NCBI GenBank assembly: GCA_964532465.1
Contig: CAZHHX010000019.1
Coordinates: 1-64,000, forward strand
Length of the DNA stretch: 64,000 nucleotides
From: JAPLKB01 sp964532465
GTDB taxonomy: Bacteria > Desulfobacterota > Syntrophorhabdia > Syntrophorhabdales > Syntrophorhabdaceae
Reading direction: 5' to 3'
Made by a program: the position numbers and the translations under genes. Below, piece after piece: positions 17,759-25,604 of this stretch. Positions within the stretch are counted from its first letter, which is position 1; the number at the start of each line of letters is the position of its first letter. The notes beneath the pieces are model-generated. The model was given only the letters and a program-made list of their open reading frames with translations. It was not told where the DNA came from and ran no database searches.

Positions 17759-18207
17759 TGTATTCTTTCATCGGGTTGGCATTGGCCTACATAAATATAA
17801 TAGTAGCGGCCGTTTATATTTCAATTAAATTATTGCCGCAGACGGGGTTTTATCCCTGTATAAATGCAACATCGCACGAATCGTTGAATATTGAGTTTAT
17901 ATACCAAGGACATACCAGCATCACATCATGCAAGCAGCGTTTACAGACAGTGGAAAATGCGATGAGACTTGCCTGTCCGACGTGCAGGATTGAGGCTGGT
18001 TGTTCATCGGGTTTGGACAAAGATCAGCGGCGGAAGCTGACAAGCTTGCCGCTTGCTCAACCTTCTATAAAACTATCGGAGGGCGTGTTGGTTTTCGTCT
18101 CACCATATCCTGAAATAGCCGGCACAGCTTGCATTCAGACTGGGGAACAATTAAAAAAGATTGGCGGACGCTGTTTTATGCCCAATCAGGGAAGACCGCG
18201 GTACTGA
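17758..18207 (+). CDS. Small membrane-anchored hypothetical protein
   Basis: This 149-residue protein has one N-terminal membrane helix (MYSFIGLALAYINIIVAAV) and a soluble part with cysteines in TSCKQRL, LACPTCRIEAGC, TACIQTG and GRCF. The ATG overlaps the methyltransferase stop as TGATG, which indicates coupled translation and decides the start against an in-frame ATG at 17722. I do not recognise the family with certainty. Its N-terminal anchor and the CP-C motif suggest a periplasmic or membrane-surface role linked to the methyltransferase. Confidence 0.6.
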   Translation: MYSFIGLALAYINIIVAAVYISIKLLPQTGFYPCINATSHESLNIEFIYQGHTSITSCKQRLQTVENAMRLACPTCRIEAGCSSGLDKDQRRKLTSLPLAQPSIKLSEGVLVFVSPYPEIAGTACIQTGEQLKKIGGRCFMPNQGRPRY

Positions 18208-18317
18208 TAGAGGAAATGTGTTTCAACATAAAAAAGGCATGCCTGTTATAACTTATCCATTAAGTTTAATTCCCTATCTGCCTCTGAAATAATTTATATA
18301 TGCCCGAAGAACTTTTT

Positions 18318-18358
18318 TTTATAACTCTGATTGTTGTATAATTAATCAGAGTTATAAA
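18318..18358 (+). promoter_or_regulatory. Perfect 15-base dyad before the CNNM gene
   Basis: The arms TTTATAACTCTGATT (18318-18332) and AATCAGAGTTATAAA (18344-18358) flank an 11-base loop containing TATAAT (18337-18342). It sits 26 bases before the start codon. It could be an operator over a -10 box or a hairpin in the leader. Confidence 0.45.
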
Positions 18359-18384
18359 ACCTGCATTAAAGGAGTATTAAAGAC

Positions 18385-19665
18385 ATGCCTTTTTTAGAAA
18401 TTATTTCCGTAATAATTCTTTTAATCCTGAACGGCATTTTTTCAGCAGGAGAAATGGCCATTGTTTCCCTGAGAAAAAGTGAGATAAGTGAGATGGTGAA
18501 GGAAAAAAAAGAAAAAAGAGCCGATGCGTTGCTCGAAATGAAGGAAAATCCGGAAGGATTCCTCTCCGCAGTGCAGATCGGCATTACTTTATTCGGCACC
18601 CTTGCATCTGCTATAGGAGGCGTCTTTTCGGTAAAGTACCTCAAGCCGTTGTTTGACGATATACCTTTTATCCGGGCCATAAGCGATACAGTTTCTCTCG
18701 CAATTGTAGTAGTTGTATTAACATATTTTTTCCTTATTATCGGTGAGCTTGTGCCGAAATATATCGGCATTAATTATAAAAAACGTGTTGCCCTGTGGGT
18801 TACGCCCTTATTCGGTTTTACCTCCAGGTTTTTCTTTATTTTTGTGAATCTTATGTCGCTCTCTACAATGTTCGTAGTGCAAAATCTTAATCTGAAAAAA
18901 CGTGAAGAGCATTTCGGAGAGGGTGAAATAAAAATATTGCTGGAGGAGGGCAGGAGGAAAGGTATTTTTGATAAGACAGAAGAGGAGTTAATCCATGGTG
19001 TATTTGAATTTGCCGACAAGTCGGTAAAAGATGTTATGGTTCCCAAACCGAATATTTACAGCATCAATATTGAAGACACCAAAGAAACCATCATGGAATA
19101 TATCGTTGAAAACGAATTTTCCCGTTACCCTGTTTACAAGCACAATCTTGATAACATTGCAGGCATTGTTTATCTAAAAGACATCTTTAAGCAGATGTGG
19201 GGTCAGCAGGCAGATTTCAATCTGGAAAAACTGGTAAGAAAGCCTTATTTTGTGCCTGATACAATGAAGGTGAACGTCTTGTTGAAGGAGATGCAAAAAA
19301 GACGTCAGCACCTTGCTGTTGTTATTGATGAATACGGAACAACCATTGGCATTGTTACGCTTGAAGATCTTATGGAAGAAGTATTCGGGGAAATTATGGA
19401 TGAGACAGACGTGGACAATAGAATAGAAAGACTAAGGGACGGCGCTATTATTATTGATGCCTCCTATTCTGTCAGGGACCTGAACAACAGGTTGAATATC
19501 AATCTGCCGGAATCCCCTGATTATGAGACCCTCGGTGGATTTATTCTTATCCGGCTACAGGATATTCCCAGAGGCGGAGAGATAATTCATCATGGGGCGC
19601 AGAGATTCACTGTAGTGGGCTTAGAGGGAAGAAGAATCACAAAAGTTAAACTCGACAAACCCTGA
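18385..19665 (+). CDS. CNNM/CorC-family membrane protein with CBS domains
   Basis: The 426-residue protein has the CNNM (DUF21) transmembrane domain (about residues 1-190, motif NGIFSAGEMAI), a pair of CBS domains (about 205-330) and a C-terminal CorC_HlyC domain (about 345-420, ESPDYETLGGF). Relatives export Mg2+ or other divalent ions; the old name hemolysin C is misleading. It is an inner-membrane protein. GGAG lies 11 bases before the ATG. A dyad precedes the gene. No partner gene is nearby. Confidence 0.9.
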   Translation: MPFLEIISVIILLILNGIFSAGEMAIVSLRKSEISEMVKEKKEKRADALLEMKENPEGFLSAVQIGITLFGTLASAIGGVFSVKYLKPLFDDIPFIRAISDTVSLAIVVVVLTYFFLIIGELVPKYIGINYKKRVALWVTPLFGFTSRFFFIFVNLMSLSTMFVVQNLNLKKREEHFGEGEIKILLEEGRRKGIFDKTEEELIHGVFEFADKSVKDVMVPKPNIYSINIEDTKETIMEYIVENEFSRYPVYKHNLDNIAGIVYLKDIFKQMWGQQADFNLEKLVRKPYFVPDTMKVNVLLKEMQKRRQHLAVVIDEYGTTIGIVTLEDLMEEVFGEIMDETDVDNRIERLRDGAIIIDASYSVRDLNNRLNINLPESPDYETLGGFILIRLQDIPRGGEIIHHGAQRFTVVGLEGRRITKVKLDKP

Positions 19666-19832
19666 AGAAACCGCCACATCATCGACAGTTAAGATATTTA
19701 TTTTATCTGACGATAATACATAGATGGAATAAATGTGCTACAATATAGTAATATATCTTCAATCTTTGTGGATATTTTGACATAAATTGTAGGAGGAGTT
19801 GAAAAAAAGCGTGTTTTTTCAAGTAAATTGAA

Positions 19833-19850
19833 CGGCACTAAAATTGCAAT
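19833..19850 (+). promoter_or_regulatory. Sigma-54 (RpoN) promoter of the PEP-CTERM gene
   Basis: GGCAC (19834-19838), five bases and TTGC (19844-19847) match the -24/-12 consensus TGGCAC-N5-TTGC in all but the first base. Transcription would start near 19858, about 60 bases before the ATG. PEP-CTERM genes are known to be RpoN-dependent in several bacteria through PrsK/PrsR. Confidence 0.75.
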
Positions 19851-19917
19851 TTTTATGATGTATAATGAAAGCAAGGATTATTAATATAGTATTTTTTATT
19901 AATATGGAGGAAAGAAT

Positions 19918-20547
19918 ATGAAAAAAACATACTTAACCTTGATTATAACAGGTTTTATATTGATGTTCAGCGCCAATGCCGGTCTTGCCGTCGACACCAT
20001 CAATCTCCTGACTCTCCCATCCGCCACCTATAGCGGATATTATGTCGGCGCAGTTGGCGGAAACCTCAATGGCGGGTATGCCATGAAATACTATTGCGAC
20101 GACTTTGCCACGACAACCTATGTGCCCAGTTCTTTTGCCGTGGCGGTAAGCACTCTGTCCAACCTTTCTCAAACAAAATTCGGCGGCGCGCCTAACGCGG
20201 TCTCAATGTATCAGCAGGCAGGATGGCTTATCAGCCAGATGGAGAGCAACCCCTCTCAGGTAGGGCAGATCCAGTTTGCATTATGGAATGTCTTTAACTC
20301 ATCAGCACCTGATCCTGCAGGTTCATCAGATTGGCTCAATGCCGCGCGTTCCATAGATGCTTCTAAATTTAACTTCAGCTCAGTACGCGTCTACACGGCA
20401 ACCAATACCGTTAACCAGGAATTTATAAGCGGCGGCGCCACAGCGCTTCCCGAACCATCGGTTGTATTTCTGCTCGTCTTCGGCCTTGCCGGCTTAGGTT
20501 TTTTTAGATGGAAATTACGTAAGAAAACTGCCGGAAGCGTTTCTTAA
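19918..20547 (+). CDS. PEP-CTERM sorted extracellular protein with a TQXA-like Cys-Gln pair
   Basis: The 209-residue protein has a signal peptide (1-24, ending SANAGLA) and a C-terminal sorting signal: LPEPS at 177-181, a hydrophobic helix, then RWKLRKK. This is the PEP-CTERM tripartite tail that exosortase cleaves. The mature part has a single cysteine, Cys60 in YYCDDF, and a QIQFALW block with Gln119. That pairing resembles the Cys...QxA(I/L)W layout of thioester (TQXA/TED) adhesin domains. A sigma-54 promoter and the GGAGG site precede it. Export and anchoring at the outer surface with exopolysaccharide are inferred from the family. Confidence 0.85.
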   Translation: MKKTYLTLIITGFILMFSANAGLAVDTINLLTLPSATYSGYYVGAVGGNLNGGYAMKYYCDDFATTTYVPSSFAVAVSTLSNLSQTKFGGAPNAVSMYQQAGWLISQMESNPSQVGQIQFALWNVFNSSAPDPAGSSDWLNAARSIDASKFNFSSVRVYTATNTVNQEFISGGATALPEPSVVFLLVFGLAGLGFFRWKLRKKTAGSVS

Positions 20548-20756
20548 AAAACCATTACAACACGAGGCAGAATACCGCAGATTTGCCTTTAGTAATCAAT
20601 TTACAGCGCTAAATCATAAACGCATATTGATTGTTTGCATTGATTTGACGCAATCTCTTTTCCTTTATAGCCCGCCATAAGTTGATGTGCCATATTCACG
20701 TTGAAAATACAGGGTTTATGTGTTATGTTTATCAGATTGAAAAGGAGGTAGAGCAT

Positions 20757-20888
20757 ATGGGTTCTAATACAAAAAAGGTAGAATTAAGAAGAAAGAGGAA
20801 AAGAACAGCGTCAGGGAAGAAAAGAAAAAGAACTATGTCAAAGATGTCTACACCGGCTTTTGCTATTCATGTAGAAAAAAATGAGTAA
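20757..20888 (+). CDS. 43-residue, very basic small protein
   Basis: The product is rich in Lys and Arg (ELRRKRKRTASGKKRKRT at residues 9-26), followed by STPAFAIHVE. An ideal AAAGGAGGT site lies before the ATG at 20757; the frame is open upstream but this start is clearly the one used. Its stop overlaps the start of the radical SAM gene by eight bases (ATGAGTAA), so the two are translationally coupled. The family is unknown. It could bind RNA or DNA, be a substrate or partner of the radical SAM enzyme, or act as a leader for coupling. Confidence 0.65.
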   Translation: MGSNTKKVELRRKRKRTASGKKRKRTMSKMSTPAFAIHVEKNE

Positions 20889-22035
20889 TGCCTTCCGTTA
20901 TGAAATAGGTCCGATCAGGCCCCCTAATGAGGCATACAGCCTTTTATTGAGGTTTACCCGGAACTGCCCCTGGAACCAATGCTCCTTTTGTCACGCATAC
21001 AAGAGGAGAAAGTTCGAAACAAGGGATCTGGAAGAAATAAAAAAAGATATAGATACTATAAGCGCCATACATGACGATATTGTAAATCTATCGTTGGAAA
21101 AAGGGTTTGATGGTAAAATCACCGAAGCGCTGGCAGAATACATATTCTCCGGCAACATCTATAATGAATGCTACAGAAGCGTAGCTGTCTGGCTGTATTT
21201 TGGAGGGAAAAACGTATTCATACAGGATGCGAACTCCCTTGCCATGAAACCGGATATTTTTGTTAATGCCCTGGAATACTTGAAAGAAAAGTTTCCAACT
21301 GTGGAAAGAGTAACTTCATATGCCCGTTCAAGGACTATTGCAAAAAAGCTGACTGTCGACGATTTAAAAAAGATAAAAAACGCCGGACTTACCAGACTTC
21401 ACATAGGTCTGGAATCAGGAAGCAATGCCCTCCTTAAGTACATGAAAAAAGGGGCGACGAAGGAAGATCACATTGAATGCGGGAAAAAGGTCAAGGAAGC
21501 CGGTATTGAGCTCTCCGAATATGTTGTGCTCGGCATGGGCGGCACAAAATGGTGGAAAAATCACGCGATTGAAACTGCCGAAGTTCTTAACCGGATAAAC
21601 CCCGATTATATCCGTTTCAGGACATTAAAAGTCTTAAAGGATATGCTTCTCTACGAAAAGCTTGAAACAGGTGATTTTGCGCTCTCATCTGAAGAGGAAA
21701 TTGTTTCAGAGGAACGGCTTTTGATAGAGAATCTCAATGGAATTACAAGTCATATAAAAAGCGACCACATTCTTAACCTGCTCGAAGAGGTCGACGGCAA
21801 GCTTCCTGAAGATAAAGAAAAGATACTGTCTGTTATTGATGGATTTCTTTCCCTTACCGAGGAGCAGAAACTTGTATTCAGGTTTGGGAGAAGAGCCGGT
21901 ATTTACAAGGGATTAAACGACTTAAATGATGAACTTACATGCTTCAAAATAAAAAAACAGATCCGTGAAATGGAAGCAAAAGAACCGGGCAGCATTGAAA
22001 AAACCCTCTCGCTGCTGCTTGACAATTATATCTGA
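20881..22035 (+). CDS. Radical SAM protein of the CPWNxCxFC type
   Basis: The 384-residue protein has the motif C29-PWNQ-C34-SF-C37 in a TIM-barrel radical SAM domain (about 18-230), with LHIGLESGSNALLKYM as the SAM-contacting GxExG-like block. It belongs to a widespread COG1032-type family without the B12 domain, whose reaction is unknown. The C-terminal ~130 residues are helical and have no second cysteine motif, so no auxiliary cluster is evident. The ribosome-binding site must lie inside the preceding 43-residue gene, consistent with coupling. Confidence 0.85.
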   Translation: MSNAFRYEIGPIRPPNEAYSLLLRFTRNCPWNQCSFCHAYKRRKFETRDLEEIKKDIDTISAIHDDIVNLSLEKGFDGKITEALAEYIFSGNIYNECYRSVAVWLYFGGKNVFIQDANSLAMKPDIFVNALEYLKEKFPTVERVTSYARSRTIAKKLTVDDLKKIKNAGLTRLHIGLESGSNALLKYMKKGATKEDHIECGKKVKEAGIELSEYVVLGMGGTKWWKNHAIETAEVLNRINPDYIRFRTLKVLKDMLLYEKLETGDFALSSEEEIVSEERLLIENLNGITSHIKSDHILNLLEEVDGKLPEDKEKILSVIDGFLSLTEEQKLVFRFGRRAGIYKGLNDLNDELTCFKIKKQIREMEAKEPGSIEKTLSLLLDNYI

Positions 22036-22209
22036 TAAAGATATGCAATTCTAAGCTGGTAAGTTCCCCGCAGCTTGCTGCAAAGAGTTTTTTGGACACT
22101 CCCTTTCACTTTCAGCGGGACAGTTCATTTCTTGTTTCGGATTAACCTTCAATCTATTGCTCATCTTTATTTATATGAAAGCGTTTTAAGCAAATAAATA
22201 TAAACAACC

Positions 22210-22239
22210 TTGACAAAAGTGCAGATATTTGAATATTAT
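22210..22239 (+). promoter_or_regulatory. modABC promoter
   Basis: TTGACA (22210-22215), an 18-base spacer and TATTAT (22234-22239) make a strong sigma-70 promoter 63 bases before modA. The predicted start of transcription falls in the ModE-like box. Confidence 0.65.
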
Positions 22240-22243
22240 ATAT

Positions 22244-22267
22244 CGTTATTTACGTTTTGATATAACG
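22244..22267 (+). promoter_or_regulatory. ModE-like molybdate/tungstate operator
   Basis: CGTTAT (22244-22249), exactly 12 bases and ATAACG (22262-22267) reproduce the half-sites and spacing of the E. coli modA operator. The box begins four bases after the -10 element, so a ModE-type repressor bound with molybdate or tungstate would block transcription. No modE gene is in the window. Confidence 0.75.
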
Positions 22268-22302
22268 GTATTAATACACGTAATCAGTCGGGAGGCGGCA
22301 TT

Positions 22303-23169
22303 ATGCAACGCTATTGCACTTTACTTGGCAAAAGCATTACTGTGATTATTTTTTTAATGTTATTTTTTTTAGTACAATCTTCACATAGTGAAGAATTGAC
22401 GGTTTTTGCAGGGGCAGCAAGCAAGCCGCCGACAGAAGATGCTGCAAAAGCTTTTGAAAAAAAGACGGGTGTAAAGGTAAATATAAATTTTGGCGGCTCA
22501 GGTTTTGTACTTTCCCAAATGGGTTTAAGCAAGTCCGGTGATATATACTTTCCGGGATCATCGGATTTCATGGAACTGGCAAAAAAGAAAGGGCTGGTCT
22601 TTCCTGAAACCGAAAGGCATGTTGTTTATCTTGTCCCTGCTATCAATGTTCAAAAAGGAAATCCGAAAGGGATAAAATCGCTCCAGGATATGACAAGGAC
22701 AGGTGTCCGGGTTGCTATCGCAAACCCGGAAGGAGTTTGTCTCGGCTTGTATGCTGTTGAGATTATAGAAAAATCATTGACACCTGCTGCAAAGGGTGCC
22801 TTTAAAAGAAATCTTGTTAATTATACGGAAAGCTGCGAAAAAACGGCAACTGCCGTATCATTAAAGACAGTGGATGCAGTGATCGGCTGGAGCGTATTAC
22901 AGTACTGGAGCCCGGACCGGATAGAGACTATCCCTCTGAAGAAACAGGATGTGGTGCGTATCGGCTATATCCCCATCGCCATATCCAAATTTACCAAAAA
23001 CAGAGTCCTTGCCCAAAAATTTATTGACTTCGTCCTCTCCGAAGAAGGGAAAGCGCTGTTCAAAAAATACCATTACTTCATGAGCCCTGAAGAAGCGTCG
23101 CAATGGATTGGAGAGCCAAAGCCTGTAGGCGGGGAGTATACAGTTCCGAAGGATTGGATCATAAAATGA
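22303..23169 (+). CDS. modA: Molybdate/tungstate ABC transporter, substrate-binding protein
   Basis: The 288-residue protein has a signal peptide (1-30, FFLVQSSHS) and a two-lobe periplasmic binding protein of the ModA family, starting ELTVFAGAASKPPTEDAA with the oxyanion-contacting Ser/Ala loop and GGSGFVLSQM. It captures molybdate or tungstate for the permease and ATPase encoded next. GGGAGG precedes the ATG. The stop overlaps the permease start (ATGA). Its divergence from classical ModA leaves tungstate preference possible, which would suit the AOR in this window. Confidence 0.85.
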   Translation: MQRYCTLLGKSITVIIFLMLFFLVQSSHSEELTVFAGAASKPPTEDAAKAFEKKTGVKVNINFGGSGFVLSQMGLSKSGDIYFPGSSDFMELAKKKGLVFPETERHVVYLVPAINVQKGNPKGIKSLQDMTRTGVRVAIANPEGVCLGLYAVEIIEKSLTPAAKGAFKRNLVNYTESCEKTATAVSLKTVDAVIGWSVLQYWSPDRIETIPLKKQDVVRIGYIPIAISKFTKNRVLAQKFIDFVLSEEGKALFKKYHYFMSPEEASQWIGEPKPVGGEYTVPKDWIIK

Positions 23170-23942
23170 GTTTCAAACAGCTTGCCATTGTCTTCAGCTT
23201 CTTCATATTTTTTCTGTACGCCGGGCTTATCCTGTCCCTTTTTTATTTCTACAGGCCCGGTCTTTTTCTTGATATCCTTCTCTCTGAAAGAACCCTGTTT
23301 TCCATCCGTTTAAGCCTTATTGCAGCCACAGGTGTCACTCTGCTTTCAGTGTTCTTTGCCGTCCCTTCCGCCTATGCCCTGTCGCGGTTTAAGTTTCCCG
23401 GCAGGCAGGTGATTGATACGGCCCTTGAACTGCCTATGATCGTCTCTCCCGTCGCCCTGGGAGCAATGCTCCTTGTTTTTTTTAATAATCCCGTGGGCGT
23501 AGCCATACAGGACAGGGGCATACAAATTGTTTTTACCGTCTACGGCATATTGCTTGCTCAATTTGTAACCACAGTCGGCATTGCAACGAGGCTTATTAAA
23601 GCGGCAATGGACGAGATCCCTAAAAGATATGAGGAGGTGGCAAAAACCCTCGGGGCGTCGCCTGCAAAGGCATTTTTCACCGTTACCCTGCCGCTGAGCA
23701 GGAAAGGAATTATCGCAGCATCTATCCTCACCTGGGCAAAGGCCCTCGGCGAATTCGGCGCGACAATCACCATTGCCGGTTCTATGGCAATGAAAACAGA
23801 GACTATTCCTGTTGCGATATTTATGAGACTTGCCAACGCAGACATAGAAGGAACCGTTGTTCTGGTGCTTATCCTTATAGGTATCGGCCTGGGCGTTCTC
23901 TACAGTGTGCGGCTCTTTACCCGGAAGACAAGCTATATATGA
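23166..23942 (+). CDS. modB: Molybdate/tungstate ABC transporter, permease
   Basis: The 258-residue protein is a BPD-type permease with six or so membrane helices. The cytoplasmic EAA loop that docks the ATPase is visible as EEVAKTLGASPAKAFFTVTLP near residues 158-178, written here only by its ends. I start at the ATG that overlaps the modA stop (ATGA); the frame is open further upstream inside modA. It forms the membrane channel of the transporter. Confidence 0.9.
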   Translation: MSFKQLAIVFSFFIFFLYAGLILSLFYFYRPGLFLDILLSERTLFSIRLSLIAATGVTLLSVFFAVPSAYALSRFKFPGRQVIDTALELPMIVSPVALGAMLLVFFNNPVGVAIQDRGIQIVFTVYGILLAQFVTTVGIATRLIKAAMDEIPKRYEEVAKTLGASPAKAFFTVTLPLSRKGIIAASILTWAKALGEFGATITIAGSMAMKTETIPVAIFMRLANADIEGTVVLVLILIGIGLGVLYSVRLFTRKTSYI

Positions 23943-23958
23943 ATCGGATAATTGAACC

Positions 23959-25008
23959 ATGCCCCGGATAGAACTTAAAAATATAAGCAAATATGTACTC
24001 CATGATATAAACCTTGGAATAAAGGACAAGGAACTCCTTGCTCTTGTCGGCCCCAACGGAGCAGGGAAATCAACACTCCTTAATATTATCGCAGGGCTCA
24101 CTGATTACAGCGGTGAAGTTTTTTTCGACAATAAGCAAATGAATCGTATCCCGCCGCATAAAAGAGGAGTGGGCTACCTGTTCCAGGATTTGGCCCTCTT
24201 TCCCCACCTTAATGTGTCTTCCAATATAGCCTACGGCCTCAAAATACAAGGATATCCTGCAAAAACTATTCACAAAAGGGTGGCGGAACTTATGGAGGCC
24301 CTCAATATAACAAAACTGAAAGAGAGATACCCTTTGTCTTTAAGCGGGGGAGAAAAACAGAGGGTAGCCATTGCCCGCGCCGTTGCTCCCTTTCAGAAGA
24401 TTTTACTCCTTGATGAACCCTTCTCCGGGCTTGATCAGCAAACAGCTAAATACTTCCGGACAGAATTAGGGGAACTTCTGAAGCGCCTCGAAATTACATC
24501 TGTATTTGTGATCCATGACCTCCTTGGCGCGGAAGAGCTGGCTGACAGGATCGCCATCATCCATAACGGCAGAATAGAACAGCTTGCGGCCCCGAAAGAT
24601 ATTTTTTTTAATCCCGGAACAGATGTGGTCTCAGAGTTTATCGGAATGCCGAATATCTTAAACTGCGACAACTGCCACATTCTCTCATCAGGACTTATAG
24701 AGATCATCTCCGGCGATATGACAATTGTCCTTCCCTATGAAGGCATGGGCATTAAAAAAATTGCCATATCGCCTCATGACATTTTCATATCGGATATAAA
24801 ACCGCCCGGCCCCGCGCTCAACCGTTACAGGGGAATTGTTACCGAAGTTCTGCACATCAATTCTACAACAAGGGTGCGGGTAGCCATAGGAAGCAACAAC
24901 CTCCTTGCCGAGCTGCAAAAAAGTGCCTTTGACGAAATGCGCATCGAAGTCGGTAAAGAAATTTATGTAATCATAAAACTTCGGAGACTTCGTTATTTTG
25001 AAGTGTAA
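23959..25008 (+). CDS. modC: Molybdate/tungstate ABC transporter, ATP-binding protein
   Basis: The 349-residue protein has Walker A GPNGAGKST (31-39), Q-loop YLFQD, signature LSGGEKQR (128-135), Walker B ILLLDEP (148-154) and the H-loop VIHD. The C-terminal third (about 235-349) is a regulatory TOBE-type domain, as in ModC and WtpC. It drives uptake by the ModAB proteins. It begins 16 bases after modB. The stop codon touches the left arm of a 126-bp inverted-repeat element. Confidence 0.9.
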   Translation: MPRIELKNISKYVLHDINLGIKDKELLALVGPNGAGKSTLLNIIAGLTDYSGEVFFDNKQMNRIPPHKRGVGYLFQDLALFPHLNVSSNIAYGLKIQGYPAKTIHKRVAELMEALNITKLKERYPLSLSGGEKQRVAIARAVAPFQKILLLDEPFSGLDQQTAKYFRTELGELLKRLEITSVFVIHDLLGAEELADRIAIIHNGRIEQLAAPKDIFFNPGTDVVSEFIGMPNILNCDNCHILSSGLIEIISGDMTIVLPYEGMGIKKIAISPHDIFISDIKPPGPALNRYRGIVTEVLHINSTTRVRVAIGSNNLLAELQKSAFDEMRIEVGKEIYVIIKLRRLRYFEV

Positions 25009-25133
25009 TTCCAATTCAAAATCAAAGCGCTATCTTCGTTGGCTTCGTCATCAGTCTCCTCGACGTACCGTGTAGTACGCCTCGTCGCTTCTTCCTTGCC
25101 GCCTTGATTTCATCTTTGATTTTGAATTGGAAT
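25008..25133. repeat. Composite palindromic repeat, copy A
   Basis: Perfect 20-base arms (25008-25027 and 25114-25133, beginning ATTCCAATTC and ending GAATTGGAAT) enclose 86 bases. Inside is a small dyad, CGTAC-N6-GTACG, flanked by GACGAGG-like purine blocks. The left arm begins on the last base of the modC stop. The core plan resembles copies B and C, but the arms differ in sequence. Confidence 0.75.
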
Positions 25134-25213
25134 AATTTACTATGCCGCATTCATACAATCGCCGCTTGACCCTTCAGGCAGAATCCCCTTATAATAAGGA
25201 AATTTGAAACAGG

Positions 25214-25579
25214 TATTGTCAAAAGCTGTATGAAAAAAATATACAGAGTGAGCATTAACAGATGTTTACAAGGAGAAAACAGGAGGAATTATGGGAAATG
25301 AAGAAGGTCTTCTTCATTTCCGCCGGATTCACATCAGTAAATAATGGCAGATGGGAATCCGGCTTGAGTGGGCTGCGGCATTTTAGGGAAGGTTTCATTG
25401 CGAGTGGGCATTATCGAGCAACATTTTTACAGATATGGATGGGCTGTGAGCTTTGCAGGCTGGAGACGTACTGAACGTACGTTGGAAGATCGCAAGGCGA
25501 AGCAGACCGCCGCAGATTAAAAATTCTCAAATGCCGCTGCCCGACCAGGAGAGCAAAGGGAAGGAAATTTTTGACAAAA
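25214..25579. repeat. Composite palindromic repeat, copy B (MITE-like)
   Basis: The ends carry TATTGTCAAAAG (25214-25225) and an imperfect inverse at 25566-25579. Inside are a 12-base-arm palindrome (25295-25320), a GCCGGATTC/GAATCCGGC hairpin (25322-25363), and 14-base arms with one mismatch (25370-25383, 25529-25542) around the centre ACGTAC-N5-GTACGT (25466-25482). The centre and its flanks, for instance GCGATCTTCCA on the other strand, match copy C at 46.3 kb in reverse orientation. A short SD-led frame inside (ATG at 25291 or 25300) is probably not a real gene. Confidence 0.75.
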
Positions 25580-25604
25580 TCCTGAAACACAAGGAGAGGC
25601 AGAG

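Noticed and set aside
23346..24101. Long antisense frame (251 codons) across modB and modC
   Set aside because: It is the mirror of two well-supported transporter genes and has no known family.
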